A program made the position numbers and the translations under genes. Below, in pieces: positions 1 through 5,239 of a stretch of 5,239 nucleotides of DNA. The stretch's first letter is position 1. The number at the start of each line of letters is the position of its first letter. Below the pieces are notes generated by a model. That model was not told the DNA's origin. It saw nothing but the letters and a program-made list of their open reading frames with translations, and made no database searches. The DNA is from an uncultured Pseudomonadota bacterium (lineage in GTDB: Bacteria > Myxococcota_A > UBA796 > UBA9615), in NCBI GenBank assembly GCA_937907595.1, contig CALCXL010000909.1:1-5239 (forward strand). Reading direction: 5' to 3'.

Positions 1-1
1 G

Positions 2-1324
2 TCCACGGTGGTGCTGAGCGTGCGGCTCGTGGGGGAGACGGTGCATCTGCTGCTCTCCTGGGCCCCGGATCTGGCTCGGCTGCACACCGTGGAGCGTCCG
101 CCCCAGAACCCCCCGGCGCCCCCGGCCTTCCAGGGGCTGCTGCGCAAGGAGCTCCAGGGACGGATCGCCTCGATCGAGTTGGTGGGCGGGGATCGCGTGG
201 TGCACGTCCATGTGGACCGAGGCGAGGAGCGCATCGGGCTCGTGGTGGAGGCCACCGGGCGGCGGGGCAACGCCTGGCTCCTGGGCCCCGGTGACGTGGT
301 GCGCGGGGCGGCCCAGCACGTGGGGGGAGACGAGCGCGGCCTCGTCCCCGGCGGTCGCTGGCGGCCTCCTGGAGGGGCGGGCAGCCCCGGGTCTGATCGG
401 TTCGCAGGCGCCGCAGAAGAGCGCGACCGCGCGGTCCGCGATCACTTCGCCGAGGCCGCCCAGAGCCACGGGGAGGACGACGACCGCCGACGCCTCCTCA
501 CGATCCTGCGGGCCCGCCGCAAGCAGCTGAGGCGGCTCGTGGGCCGGCAGCGGGACGAAGCGCAGCGCGTCGACGAGGCCGAGGCCTTGCGGCAGGAGGG
601 CGATCTGCTCCGGGGGGCCTTCCACCTCATGCGCCGCGGCGTGGAGTTCGTGGAGGTCACCGACTACCTCACCGGGGAGGCTCGGAGGATCGAGCTGGAC
701 CCCTCCCTCGACCCGGCCGAGCAGATCGATCGCCGCTTCGCCCGGGCCCGCAAGGTGGAGCGAGCGGGGGTGGAGGCCGGTCGGCGCCTGAAGGCCTCGG
801 AAGCGGAGCTCTTCGAGGTCGACACGCTGATCGAGCTGGCCGGGGAGGACCTGGCAGAGGCGCTGGCCCTGCTGCCGGAGCACCTGAGTCGGCGCCTGAG
901 CCAGCCGGCGCCCTCACGGCGGGTCAAGCCGCCGCCCCGGCTGCCCTACCGCTCCTGGTGGTGGCGGGACGTGGAGATCCGCGTGGGACGCGGCGCGCGC
1001 GACAACGACGACCTCACCTTCCACCACGCCCGGGGCAACGATCTCTGGATGCACCTGCGCGGGCGGCCGGGCGCCCACGTCGTGGTCCGGTTCCGGGACG
1101 ACGCACCGCCCCTGGAGCTGCTGCTGGCGGCGGCCCAGCTCGCTTTCGCCCACAGTCGCGTTCAGGAGGGCGACCGGGCCGAGGTCGTGTGGACGCGCGT
1201 CAAGCAGGTCCGCAAGCCCAAGGGGCTGCCGCCGGGCAAGGTCCTTGTGGGCGGGGAGCGGGTGCTGCTGGTGGACGCGGACCCGGCGTTGCGAGACGGC
1301 CTGACGTCGGACCCGCCTGCCTGA
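2..1324 (+). CDS. rqcH: NFACT family protein (RqcH/Rqc2-like ribosome quality control factor), 5'-truncated by the window edge
   Basis: The family binds stalled 50S-peptidyl-tRNA complexes and, as bacterial RqcH, recruits tRNA-Ala to add C-terminal alanine tails that mark nascent chains for degradation; it acts in the cytoplasm. Residues here are numbered from the GTG at base 8. The frame is open to the window edge, and the first residues already match the interior of NFACT-N, so the true start lies upstream and that GTG is probably not the start. Seen: NFACT-N at ~1-125 with the conserved Asp-Arg pair (D62 R63, needed for tRNA binding in Bacillus RqcH) and a GRRGN motif at 84-88; a basic coiled-coil segment at ~135-300 with the family signature GDLL (198-201) and LDPSLDP (230-236); NFACT-R at ~312-428 with RDNDDLTF, DLWMHLRGRPGAHVV and VRKPKGLPPG. 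The family's HhH domain between NFACT-N and the coiled coil seems missing, and the protein is shorter than the usual ~550-570 residues. The gene ends in TGA and converges on the lipoprotein gene. Family call is confident; activity in alanine tailing is inferred. Confidence 0.92.
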   Translation, partial: STVVLSVRLVGETVHLLLSWAPDLARLHTVERPPQNPPAPPAFQGLLRKELQGRIASIELVGGDRVVHVHVDRGEERIGLVVEATGRRGNAWLLGPGDVVRGAAQHVGGDERGLVPGGRWRPPGGAGSPGSDRFAGAAEERDRAVRDHFAEAAQSHGEDDDRRRLLTILRARRKQLRRLVGRQRDEAQRVDEAEALRQEGDLLRGAFHLMRRGVEFVEVTDYLTGEARRIELDPSLDPAEQIDRRFARARKVERAGVEAGRRLKASEAELFEVDTLIELAGEDLAEALALLPEHLSRRLSQPAPSRRVKPPPRLPYRSWWWRDVEIRVGRGARDNDDLTFHHARGNDLWMHLRGRPGAHVVVRFRDDAPPLELLLAAAQLAFAHSRVQEGDRAEVVWTRVKQVRKPKGLPPGKVLVGGERVLLVDADPALRDGLTSDPPA

Positions 1325-1325
1325 G

Positions 1326-1384
1326 CGGCGGCAGTCCCCTGCGTACGAGCCCGCGGGGAGAGCAGGCGCACGCCCCAGCCGCCG
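1326..1384. terminator. Possible bidirectional terminator-like structure between convergent genes
   Basis: The 76-base gap between the two stop codons contains an outer 7-bp perfect inverted repeat (CGGCGGC at 1326-1332 with GCCGCCG at 1378-1384). It encloses an inner hairpin: CCCC 1336-1339 with GGGG 1355-1358, a T bulge at 1340, then GCG 1341-1343 with CGC 1352-1354, leaving an 8-base loop. The position between two convergent 3' ends is where a shared terminator would be expected. There is no T-tract on either strand, so this is not a canonical intrinsic terminator, and in sequence this GC-rich such stems occur by chance. Confidence 0.25.
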
Positions 1385-1400
1385 TGACGGCCGACGAGGA

Positions 1401-4400
1401 TCAGTTCGGCAGGATGCGCACGCTCAGGTCGTAGGGACCCACGCCGCCGCCGCCGTCGCCCACGATGATCGTGTAGTTGCCCGCGGGGAGCAGCCCCTGC
1501 CAGACGGCGTCCTCGCCCTGGGCCAGCGCCCGACCGCCGATGTTGTACATCGGGTAGCCGAAGGCCAATTCGTCCGGCGGATCCTCGTTGCTGTCCACGT
1601 CGATGAAGCTCTGGTCGTACCAGGGCTTCGTGACGTCCAGGTTCCACGGCGGGTCACCGAAGCCGGTCGGGGCCGGCGCCTCCGTCATGTAGAAGTCGGG
1701 GTCGGCCAGGAGGTTCTCCGCCTGGCGCTGCACGATCTGGTCCGCCAGCGTGGCGGGGGCCGGCTCGGCGTCGTCGGGAATGCCGTCCTGGTCGTGGTCG
1801 TACGGGCAATCCAGCTCACCCGGCAGGTAGTCCCCGTCGCCGGCGACCAGGGGTTCGTAGTCCTCACCCACCACCGGCTGCGCGAGCAGGTGACCCTGGG
1901 GGCTCAGCCAGCCGGGCACGGTGTTGGGCCACTGGTACAACAAGGCGTCGGGGCAGGGGCCGTCGGCCGGCGACGGACCGAAGTTCCACATCGAGTAGTC
2001 CGAGATGTCGGGCACGTCCGAGGTGGCCGCCACCGCCACGAAGGGATCCGACAGCGTGGCGCTTCCCGACGCGTCGGAGTAGCGGCGGTCGACCCAGACG
2101 CCGACCCGCTGCGCCGAGCTCAGCGTGAAGCGGTAGAGATCGGTGTCGGGCACGTCGATCTCCTCGGGCGCCTCCTCCTCGCTGTCGTCGTCGTCTGACG
2201 GGGGCGCGGCGTCGTCGTCGTCGCTCATCTCCGGAGCGGGCTCCGCCGGTGTGAGCTCGACGGGCACGCTGGGCCGAACCCTGCCGATGACCCGGCGCTC
2301 GGAGCCCGCCGGGTCCAACACGCCCAGGCTGATCGGCGAGGGCAGCAGCACCGACGCGCTGTTCTCCACCGTGACGGGGATGTTCGGCTCGCCCGGCTGC
2401 GGGATGGGGTGGTAGTCGTTGAGTCGGATGACCAGGCCGAGCAGGTCCTCGCTGTTCGATTCGATCAGCAGGAAGTTCTCCGGCTGGGTGAGGCCGCTGA
2501 CCAGGACCGCCGCGGCGCCGTGGTGCCCGGCGACGAAGCCGTAGAACTCGCGCTCGGGGTGGAATACCTGGGGATCCAGGTTCTCCATGCGGTGCAGCGG
2601 CTGGCCGGGGGAGCTGCCCACCGGCGCCGGGAAGTACACCAGCTGCGAGGGACCCGCGGGGTTGGTGCCCCCAAGGTAGGTGTGGTTGAAGCCACGCAGC
2701 TGGATGCCCTGCTGGAACCCGTTGGCCCCATAGAGCTCCCCGGAGACGGGGGTGGCCGGGTCCGGCACGACCACGCTGGTGGGCGCGTCGTACTGCCGCA
2801 CGTCGGCGTCCAGCACCATCTGGGTGGGCGGGGTGGCGGCGTTGAGGCGGCCGGTGACGGCCATGGCGGCGACCCACTCCAGGGCGAACTCGTGGAAGTC
2901 CTCCTCCCCGGTGGCCGTCAGGATCGAATCGACGCCCTGGGTGGGCACCGGAACGCCGTTCCCGTCGTCGACGGTGGCGTGCAGGATGTCCCAGACAACG
3001 CCGGGGCCGTAGACGTCGACCAGGTACCGGGCGAACAGGTACTGGGCTCCGCGGTCTTCGAAGTCCTCCAGGGTGTTGTTCTTGCGCAGGCCCTCGAGGT
3101 GGGGACGGTCCAGGTAGATCCAGGCGTCGCGGTAGATCACCGAGCCGAAGCCCGTGAGGTCCGCGGCCAGCCAGCCCATGCCGTCGTCCAGCCAGTCTTC
3201 CTCAGCCGGGGGCTTGGCGACGTGGTCGGGGTTGTCGTTGAACAGCAGGGTCTTGCCGACCTCGCGGTGGACCGAGTAGCTGATCAGCTTCTGCCAGGAG
3301 TAGGCGATCTGGCCGGCGAGCTCGTAGCTCAGGTAGTTGTCCAGCTGGACGCTGACATTCGGGTTGTAGAGCTCCAGCGGGTCCGGCGCGTAGACGTAGA
3401 CGATCTCCTGCTCGTTGGTGTTCGGGTTGAGCGACTGGTCCTCGGCCCAGAGGTCGACCTCCGGCTCCACCAGGGAGCGCACCATGTAGGGCAGCTCCAG
3501 GTCCCGGGTCAGCTCGTTGAGGCGGTGGCTCACGAGCACCGTCACCCGGCAGTCGCCGTTCACGTCGCTCAGCTCGCCGTACAGCGCCGCCAGGGTCGGC
3601 GCGATGTTGTTGTCGATGACGTTGACGGTCTCCTGCAGGTCGCAGTTGTCGAAGCCGCGGGCCGGCTGATCCGCAGGGAGGTCGATGACGCCGTCGCACT
3701 CGTAGTCGACGTCCAGGGGCGTGGCGTTGTCGACGTAGACCGCGACGCTCTCACCCAGCGCGCGCAGGGTCGCGCCCACCGTGTCCCGGTCGGAGGCCGA
3801 GTCCGTCAAGCCCACGCGCAAGGCGAAGGGCCGGGTGTCCGTGTGCACGTCCGCCAGGCTCAGGTCGGCGGTGCAGGTGGAGGCCTGCAGGTCGATGGCG
3901 GGCAGGTCGTCGCCCAGGCCCGCCGGGCGGTCCGCGTTGGCGGCCGAGGGCAGGGGGCGCTCCTGCACGGGGAAGGAGGGTCGCGTCCACTGGCGGTTGG
4001 CCAGGCGCTGCGTGCCCGACGAGGCGGGGCCCTCGAAGGAGGGGTTGGCGGAGTCGTCGTCGTCGCCCGAGTCGTCGTCGTCGGCCACCGTGTCGTCGTC
4101 GTCGCCGCCCAGGTCCAGCTCCTCCGGGTCGATGGCCCAGGTGACCTCGTAGGTGGCCTCGCTGCTGCCGGTGTTGAGCAGGAGCACCAGGAACTGGGCC
4201 GAGAAGTCCGTGGGCGTGCCGACGGGGGCCTGCGGGGCGTCGTAGTTCAGGCAGACGCCGTCGGACAGGGCGATGAGCGCCTCCCCGCTGGTGAACTCGA
4301 GCTCCTCCAGGTCGCCGGGCTGGCAGAGCTCGCCGCTGGTGGGCTCCGGCGCGTTGAACACCGTGAAGGCGTCGTCCGGATTCTCCGGGTAGTACTCGCA

Positions 4401-4913
4401 CTGGCCGGCGTTGCCGTCGTCGTCGAAGGGGCAGAGCTTGAGGCGCACGCTGTCGGCGGTGGTCGGGATGTCGACCTTGCTGTCCCAGGTGATCTGGTCC
4501 GCGTAGCTCAGGGTGGGCACGCCGCCGCTGTCGAACTCGGCCGGGTTGTTCGCGTCCGAGAGCGTGGCGATGTTGCCCTGCGAGAGGTCGTTCTCCCAGG
4601 TCACCTCCACCCGGAACAGGGAGGAGTCGATGTCGGCCAGGGTGAACTGCACCGACAGGAAGTCCGAGATCTCCGGGTCCACGGGCTCCGGGCCCGTGAT
4701 CTCGATCACGGGCGGCTGGGGCGCCGAGGAGTCGTCGTCGTCCACCGTGTCGTCGTCGTTCACCGTGTCGTCGTCGTCACCGGGCGTGTCGTCGTCGTCG
4801 CGGGGGAAGGTGTCCGGCAGGCCACTGCAGCCGGCACAGCCCGAGAGAAAGACGACACTGAGCCCCATGAGGAGCGCCAGGACGGTGAACAGACTGCGAT
4901 CGGACAGAGCCAT
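1401..4913 (-). CDS. Large multidomain lipoprotein with a degenerate M30-like (hyicolysin-type) peptidase region and a C-terminal PPC-like domain
   Basis: 1170 residues. The ATG start is well fixed: an in-frame TAG lies immediately upstream, an SD-like GAGAGGT sits 5 bases before, and the next Met (16) would destroy the signal peptide. Type II signal peptide: MALSDR, a hydrophobic stretch at ~7-22, lipobox LSGC with C26 as lipidation site; +2 is Ala, not Asp, suggesting the outer membrane. Order: Asp linker 39-61; Ig-like beta-sandwich ~64-188; second small beta domain ~190-268; Asp linker 271-287; peptidase-like region ~340-690; unrecognised beta-rich region ~691-895; Asp linker 898-910; PPC-like domain ~918-1168 carrying a large insertion with a DxDxDGxxD calcium-type motif (1039-1047). 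The peptidase-like call rests on NNIAPTLAALYG..SDVNGDCRVTVL (435-460), QIAYSWQKLISY (535-546) and DWLDDGMGWLAADLTGFG (573-590), which follow the M30 layout. The zinc motif HEXXH is replaced by YSWQK (538-542), and no HEXXH occurs anywhere in the protein. Ten cysteines besides C26/C29 suggest disulfides outside the cytoplasm. The gene is certain; the M30 relationship is a moderate-confidence recognition. Role could be binding or scaffolding at the cell surface. Confidence 0.95.
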   Translation of the reverse strand: MALSDRSLFTVLALLMGLSVVFLSGCAGCSGLPDTFPRDDDDTPGDDDDTVNDDDTVDDDDSSAPQPPVIEITGPEPVDPEISDFLSVQFTLADIDSSLFRVEVTWENDLSQGNIATLSDANNPAEFDSGGVPTLSYADQITWDSKVDIPTTADSVRLKLCPFDDDGNAGQCEYYPENPDDAFTVFNAPEPTSGELCQPGDLEELEFTSGEALIALSDGVCLNYDAPQAPVGTPTDFSAQFLVLLLNTGSSEATYEVTWAIDPEELDLGGDDDDTVADDDDSGDDDDSANPSFEGPASSGTQRLANRQWTRPSFPVQERPLPSAANADRPAGLGDDLPAIDLQASTCTADLSLADVHTDTRPFALRVGLTDSASDRDTVGATLRALGESVAVYVDNATPLDVDYECDGVIDLPADQPARGFDNCDLQETVNVIDNNIAPTLAALYGELSDVNGDCRVTVLVSHRLNELTRDLELPYMVRSLVEPEVDLWAEDQSLNPNTNEQEIVYVYAPDPLELYNPNVSVQLDNYLSYELAGQIAYSWQKLISYSVHREVGKTLLFNDNPDHVAKPPAEEDWLDDGMGWLAADLTGFGSVIYRDAWIYLDRPHLEGLRKNNTLEDFEDRGAQYLFARYLVDVYGPGVVWDILHATVDDGNGVPVPTQGVDSILTATGEEDFHEFALEWVAAMAVTGRLNAATPPTQMVLDADVRQYDAPTSVVVPDPATPVSGELYGANGFQQGIQLRGFNHTYLGGTNPAGPSQLVYFPAPVGSSPGQPLHRMENLDPQVFHPEREFYGFVAGHHGAAAVLVSGLTQPENFLLIESNSEDLLGLVIRLNDYHPIPQPGEPNIPVTVENSASVLLPSPISLGVLDPAGSERRVIGRVRPSVPVELTPAEPAPEMSDDDDAAPPSDDDDSEEEAPEEIDVPDTDLYRFTLSSAQRVGVWVDRRYSDASGSATLSDPFVAVAATSDVPDISDYSMWNFGPSPADGPCPDALLYQWPNTVPGWLSPQGHLLAQPVVGEDYEPLVAGDGDYLPGELDCPYDHDQDGIPDDAEPAPATLADQIVQRQAENLLADPDFYMTEAPAPTGFGDPPWNLDVTKPWYDQSFIDVDSNEDPPDELAFGYPMYNIGGRALAQGEDAVWQGLLPAGNYTIIVGDGGGGVGPYDLSVRILPN
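2184..2222 (-). repeat. Oligo-aspartate linker 3, (GAC)n tract within the lipoprotein gene
   Basis: Encodes DDDDAAPPSDDDD (residues 898-910), all Asp as GAC (GTC on the plus strand). It separates the unrecognised beta-rich region from the C-terminal PPC-like domain and is followed by a further acidic stretch (SEEEAPEE). It reads as a flexible, strongly acidic, protease-accessible spacer of the same kind as the other two in this gene. Confidence 0.85.
4053..4103 (-). repeat. Oligo-aspartate linker 2, (GAC)n tract within the lipoprotein gene
   Basis: Encodes three DDDD blocks (residues 271-274, 278-281, 284-287) spaced by TVA and SG, with uniform GAC codons. The 18-mer CACCGTGTCGTCGTCGTC at 4086-4103 (plus strand) is identical to the copy at 4761-4778 in linker 1, about 675 bases away. 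It sits between the N-terminal beta domains and the peptidase-like region. Confidence 0.88.
4731..4799 (-). repeat. Oligo-aspartate linker 1, tandem 18-bp repeat in the lipoprotein gene
   Basis: Directly after the lipidated cysteine region, residues 39-61 consist of four acidic blocks: DDDD-TPG, DDDD-TV, NDDD-TV, DDDD. Two adjacent 18-bp units (4743-4760 and 4761-4778) differ by a single base. That base is the GAC-to-AAC change giving N52, so the tract grew by in-frame duplication. It probably acts as a tether holding the folded domains away from the membrane. Confidence 0.9.
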
Positions 4914-5014
4914 CTACGACCTCTCGTAGGGACAATCGCCCCAGGAAGGGCGGTCAGCCCCTCATCACCCCCGTTGCCGGGGCTGAATTCGGCCCGCAGA
5001 ACGCACCACGGGCC
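4914..5014 (-). promoter_or_regulatory. Structured 5' leader of the lipoprotein mRNA (candidate cis-acting RNA)
   Basis: Four perfect inverted repeats tile the leader, given here in mRNA order with plus-strand coordinates: GGCCCG/CGGGCC (5009-5014 with 4991-4996, 12-base loop); TCAGCCCC/GGGGCTGA (4979-4986 with 4954-4961, 17-base loop); CGCCC/GGGCG (4948-4952 with 4937-4941, 6-base loop); CTACGA/TCGTAG (4924-4929 with 4914-4919, 4-base loop holding the SD). An alternative hairpin CCCCG-GCAA-CGGGG (4969-4982) uses the same CCCC as the 8-bp stem, so the two cannot coexist. I recognise no known riboswitch or leader class. GC-rich DNA produces stems by chance, so functional meaning is inferred from the number, the perfection and the placement at the RBS. 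Confidence 0.45.
4919..4925 (-). promoter_or_regulatory. Ribosome binding site of the lipoprotein gene, placed in a hairpin loop
   Basis: Minus-strand GAGAGGT lies 5 bases before the ATG. The GAGG core is the 4-base loop of a perfect 6-bp hairpin, CTACGA-GAGG-TCGTAG, whose 3' arm touches the start codon (4914-4929 on the plus strand). This site supports the chosen start. Confidence 0.75.
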
Positions 5015-5030
5015 TGTGTAACTGGCTGGG

Positions 5031-5060
5031 AGCGTATCACCGGCAAATTTTGAGTGTCAA
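5031..5060 (-). promoter_or_regulatory. Sigma70-type promoter for the lipoprotein gene
   Basis: On the minus strand there is a perfect -35 TTGACA (5055-5060), an 18-base spacer, and an extended -10, TGA-TACGCT, with the hexamer at 5031-5036 (T, A and final T conserved). The spacer includes an AT-rich patch that stands out from its GC-rich surroundings. Transcription would begin near 5024, giving a leader of about 110 bases. The -35 overlaps the small palindrome TTGAcacTCAA (5050-5060), a possible but unproven operator. Confidence 0.55.
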
Positions 5061-5239
5061 GGGATCGCCCGCGCCCAGGAACCCCGGTATTCCGGGCATT
5101 TCCGCGGCTGCGCCATGGTTGGCGCGGCCGTGGTTCCGCCCATGTTCCGCGGGGTTGTGGCGAGTGGCTCAACGGACCGGGCCGGGAGCGGCCCGTCAGG
5201 CGTTCTCGATCCCGATCCTACGACGTCGACGGCCGAACA
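5061..5239. other. Right-edge region without a supportable gene; contains hairpins
   Basis: It contains a small hairpin CCCGG-TATT-CCGGG (5083-5096) and a 14-bp stem (5102-5115 with 5120-5133, 4-base loop) that is complete only in plus-strand RNA. Two open frames run off the edge. One is a minus-strand frame ending at TGA 5196-5198, whose last residues would be FGRRRRRIGIENA. The other is a plus-strand frame from ATG 5115 or 5142. Either could be the edge of a neighbouring gene, but too little is visible to choose; the minus-strand tail would suit a gene upstream of the lipoprotein with its own separate 3' end. Confidence 0.4.

Noticed and set aside
958..1434. 158-residue plus-strand open frame overlapping the end of the NFACT gene
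   Set aside because: It overlaps the clearly conserved NFACT-R coding frame and has the Arg/Pro/Gly composition of an out-of-frame GC-rich translation.
2014..2016. No second zinc-peptidase motif: HEFALEW (674-680) in the lipoprotein considered as an alternative active site
   Set aside because: It is HE-x3-E, not HEXXH, and occupies a position where the M30-like layout has a C-terminal helix. The coordinates given are only a placeholder inside the gene; the residues are encoded near 2874-2894.
1864..2877. 337-residue minus-strand open frame in another frame of the lipoprotein gene
   Set aside because: Arg/Pro/Gly-rich out-of-frame shadow; the overlapping frame has coherent domains.
4053..4103. 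GTC/GAC trinucleotide runs considered as a CRISPR-like or regulatory repeat
   Set aside because: They are in-frame coding repeats giving Asp blocks, with no spacer structure.
2409..5021. 870-residue plus-strand open frame covering most of the lipoprotein gene
   Set aside because: It is exactly antisense to a well-supported lipoprotein with signal peptide, RBS and recognisable domains. Its product is Val/Arg/Gly/Gln-rich noise, with VVV runs that are the complement of GAC repeats. Lack of stops is explained by GC-rich third positions.
4954..5172. 72-residue minus-strand open frame upstream of the lipoprotein gene
   Set aside because: It runs across the predicted promoter and leader hairpins, has Pro/Arg-rich composition without any recognisable pattern, and I see no convincing SD.
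5196..5239. Minus-strand tail ending FGRRRRRIGIENA, possible C-terminus of an upstream gene
   Set aside because: Only 13 residues are visible; it cannot be distinguished from chance, and an overlapping plus-strand frame is also open to the edge.

Overview
The window is very GC-rich and reads as Gram-negative bacterial chromosome. The best guess is a Myxococcota or other deltaproteobacteria-like lineage, probably an environmental genome. This rests on the combination of a lipobox-bearing surface protein whose domains are joined by runs of Asp-Asp-Asp-Asp-Thr/Ser, the high G/C at third codon positions, and an NFACT/RqcH-type gene. The lineage is an inference. It holds two confident genes facing each other and no sign of an insertion sequence, phage, tRNA/rRNA or CRISPR.

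Layout. (1) Bases 2-1324, plus strand: 3' part of an NFACT-family gene (RqcH/Rqc2/FbpA-like, ribosome-associated quality control). Its first ~30 codons lie left of the window, and the family's helix-hairpin-helix domain appears to be absent. (2) Bases 1325-1400: short convergent intergenic gap with GC-rich inverted repeats and no T-tract. (3) Bases 1401-4913, minus strand: one 1170-residue lipoprotein made of Ig-like domain(s), a region resembling the M30/hyicolysin metallopeptidase fold, an unrecognised beta-rich region and a C-terminal PPC-like domain. Oligo-aspartate linkers separate several of these. In the peptidase-like region the position expected to carry HEXXH reads YSWQK, so the protein looks like a pseudo-peptidase. 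(4) Bases 4914 to ~5024: the lipoprotein gene's 5' leader, tiled by four perfect inverted repeats. The last places the Shine-Dalgarno in the loop of a hairpin touching the ATG, and another has a mutually exclusive alternative with a GCAA tetraloop. (5) Bases 5031-5060: a good sigma70-type promoter for the lipoprotein gene (perfect TTGACA, extended -10). (6) Bases 5061-5239: no gene I can support; it contains a 14-bp hairpin whose two G.U pairs only work in plus-strand RNA, and short open frames running off the right edge.

The two genes are convergent and functionally unrelated as far as can be seen: one is a cytoplasmic translation-rescue factor, the other a probable outer-membrane or surface lipoprotein. 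The most distinctive material is the lipoprotein's degenerate active site, its Asp linkers and its structured leader. All family assignments come from reading the protein sequences against remembered family patterns; no search was run.
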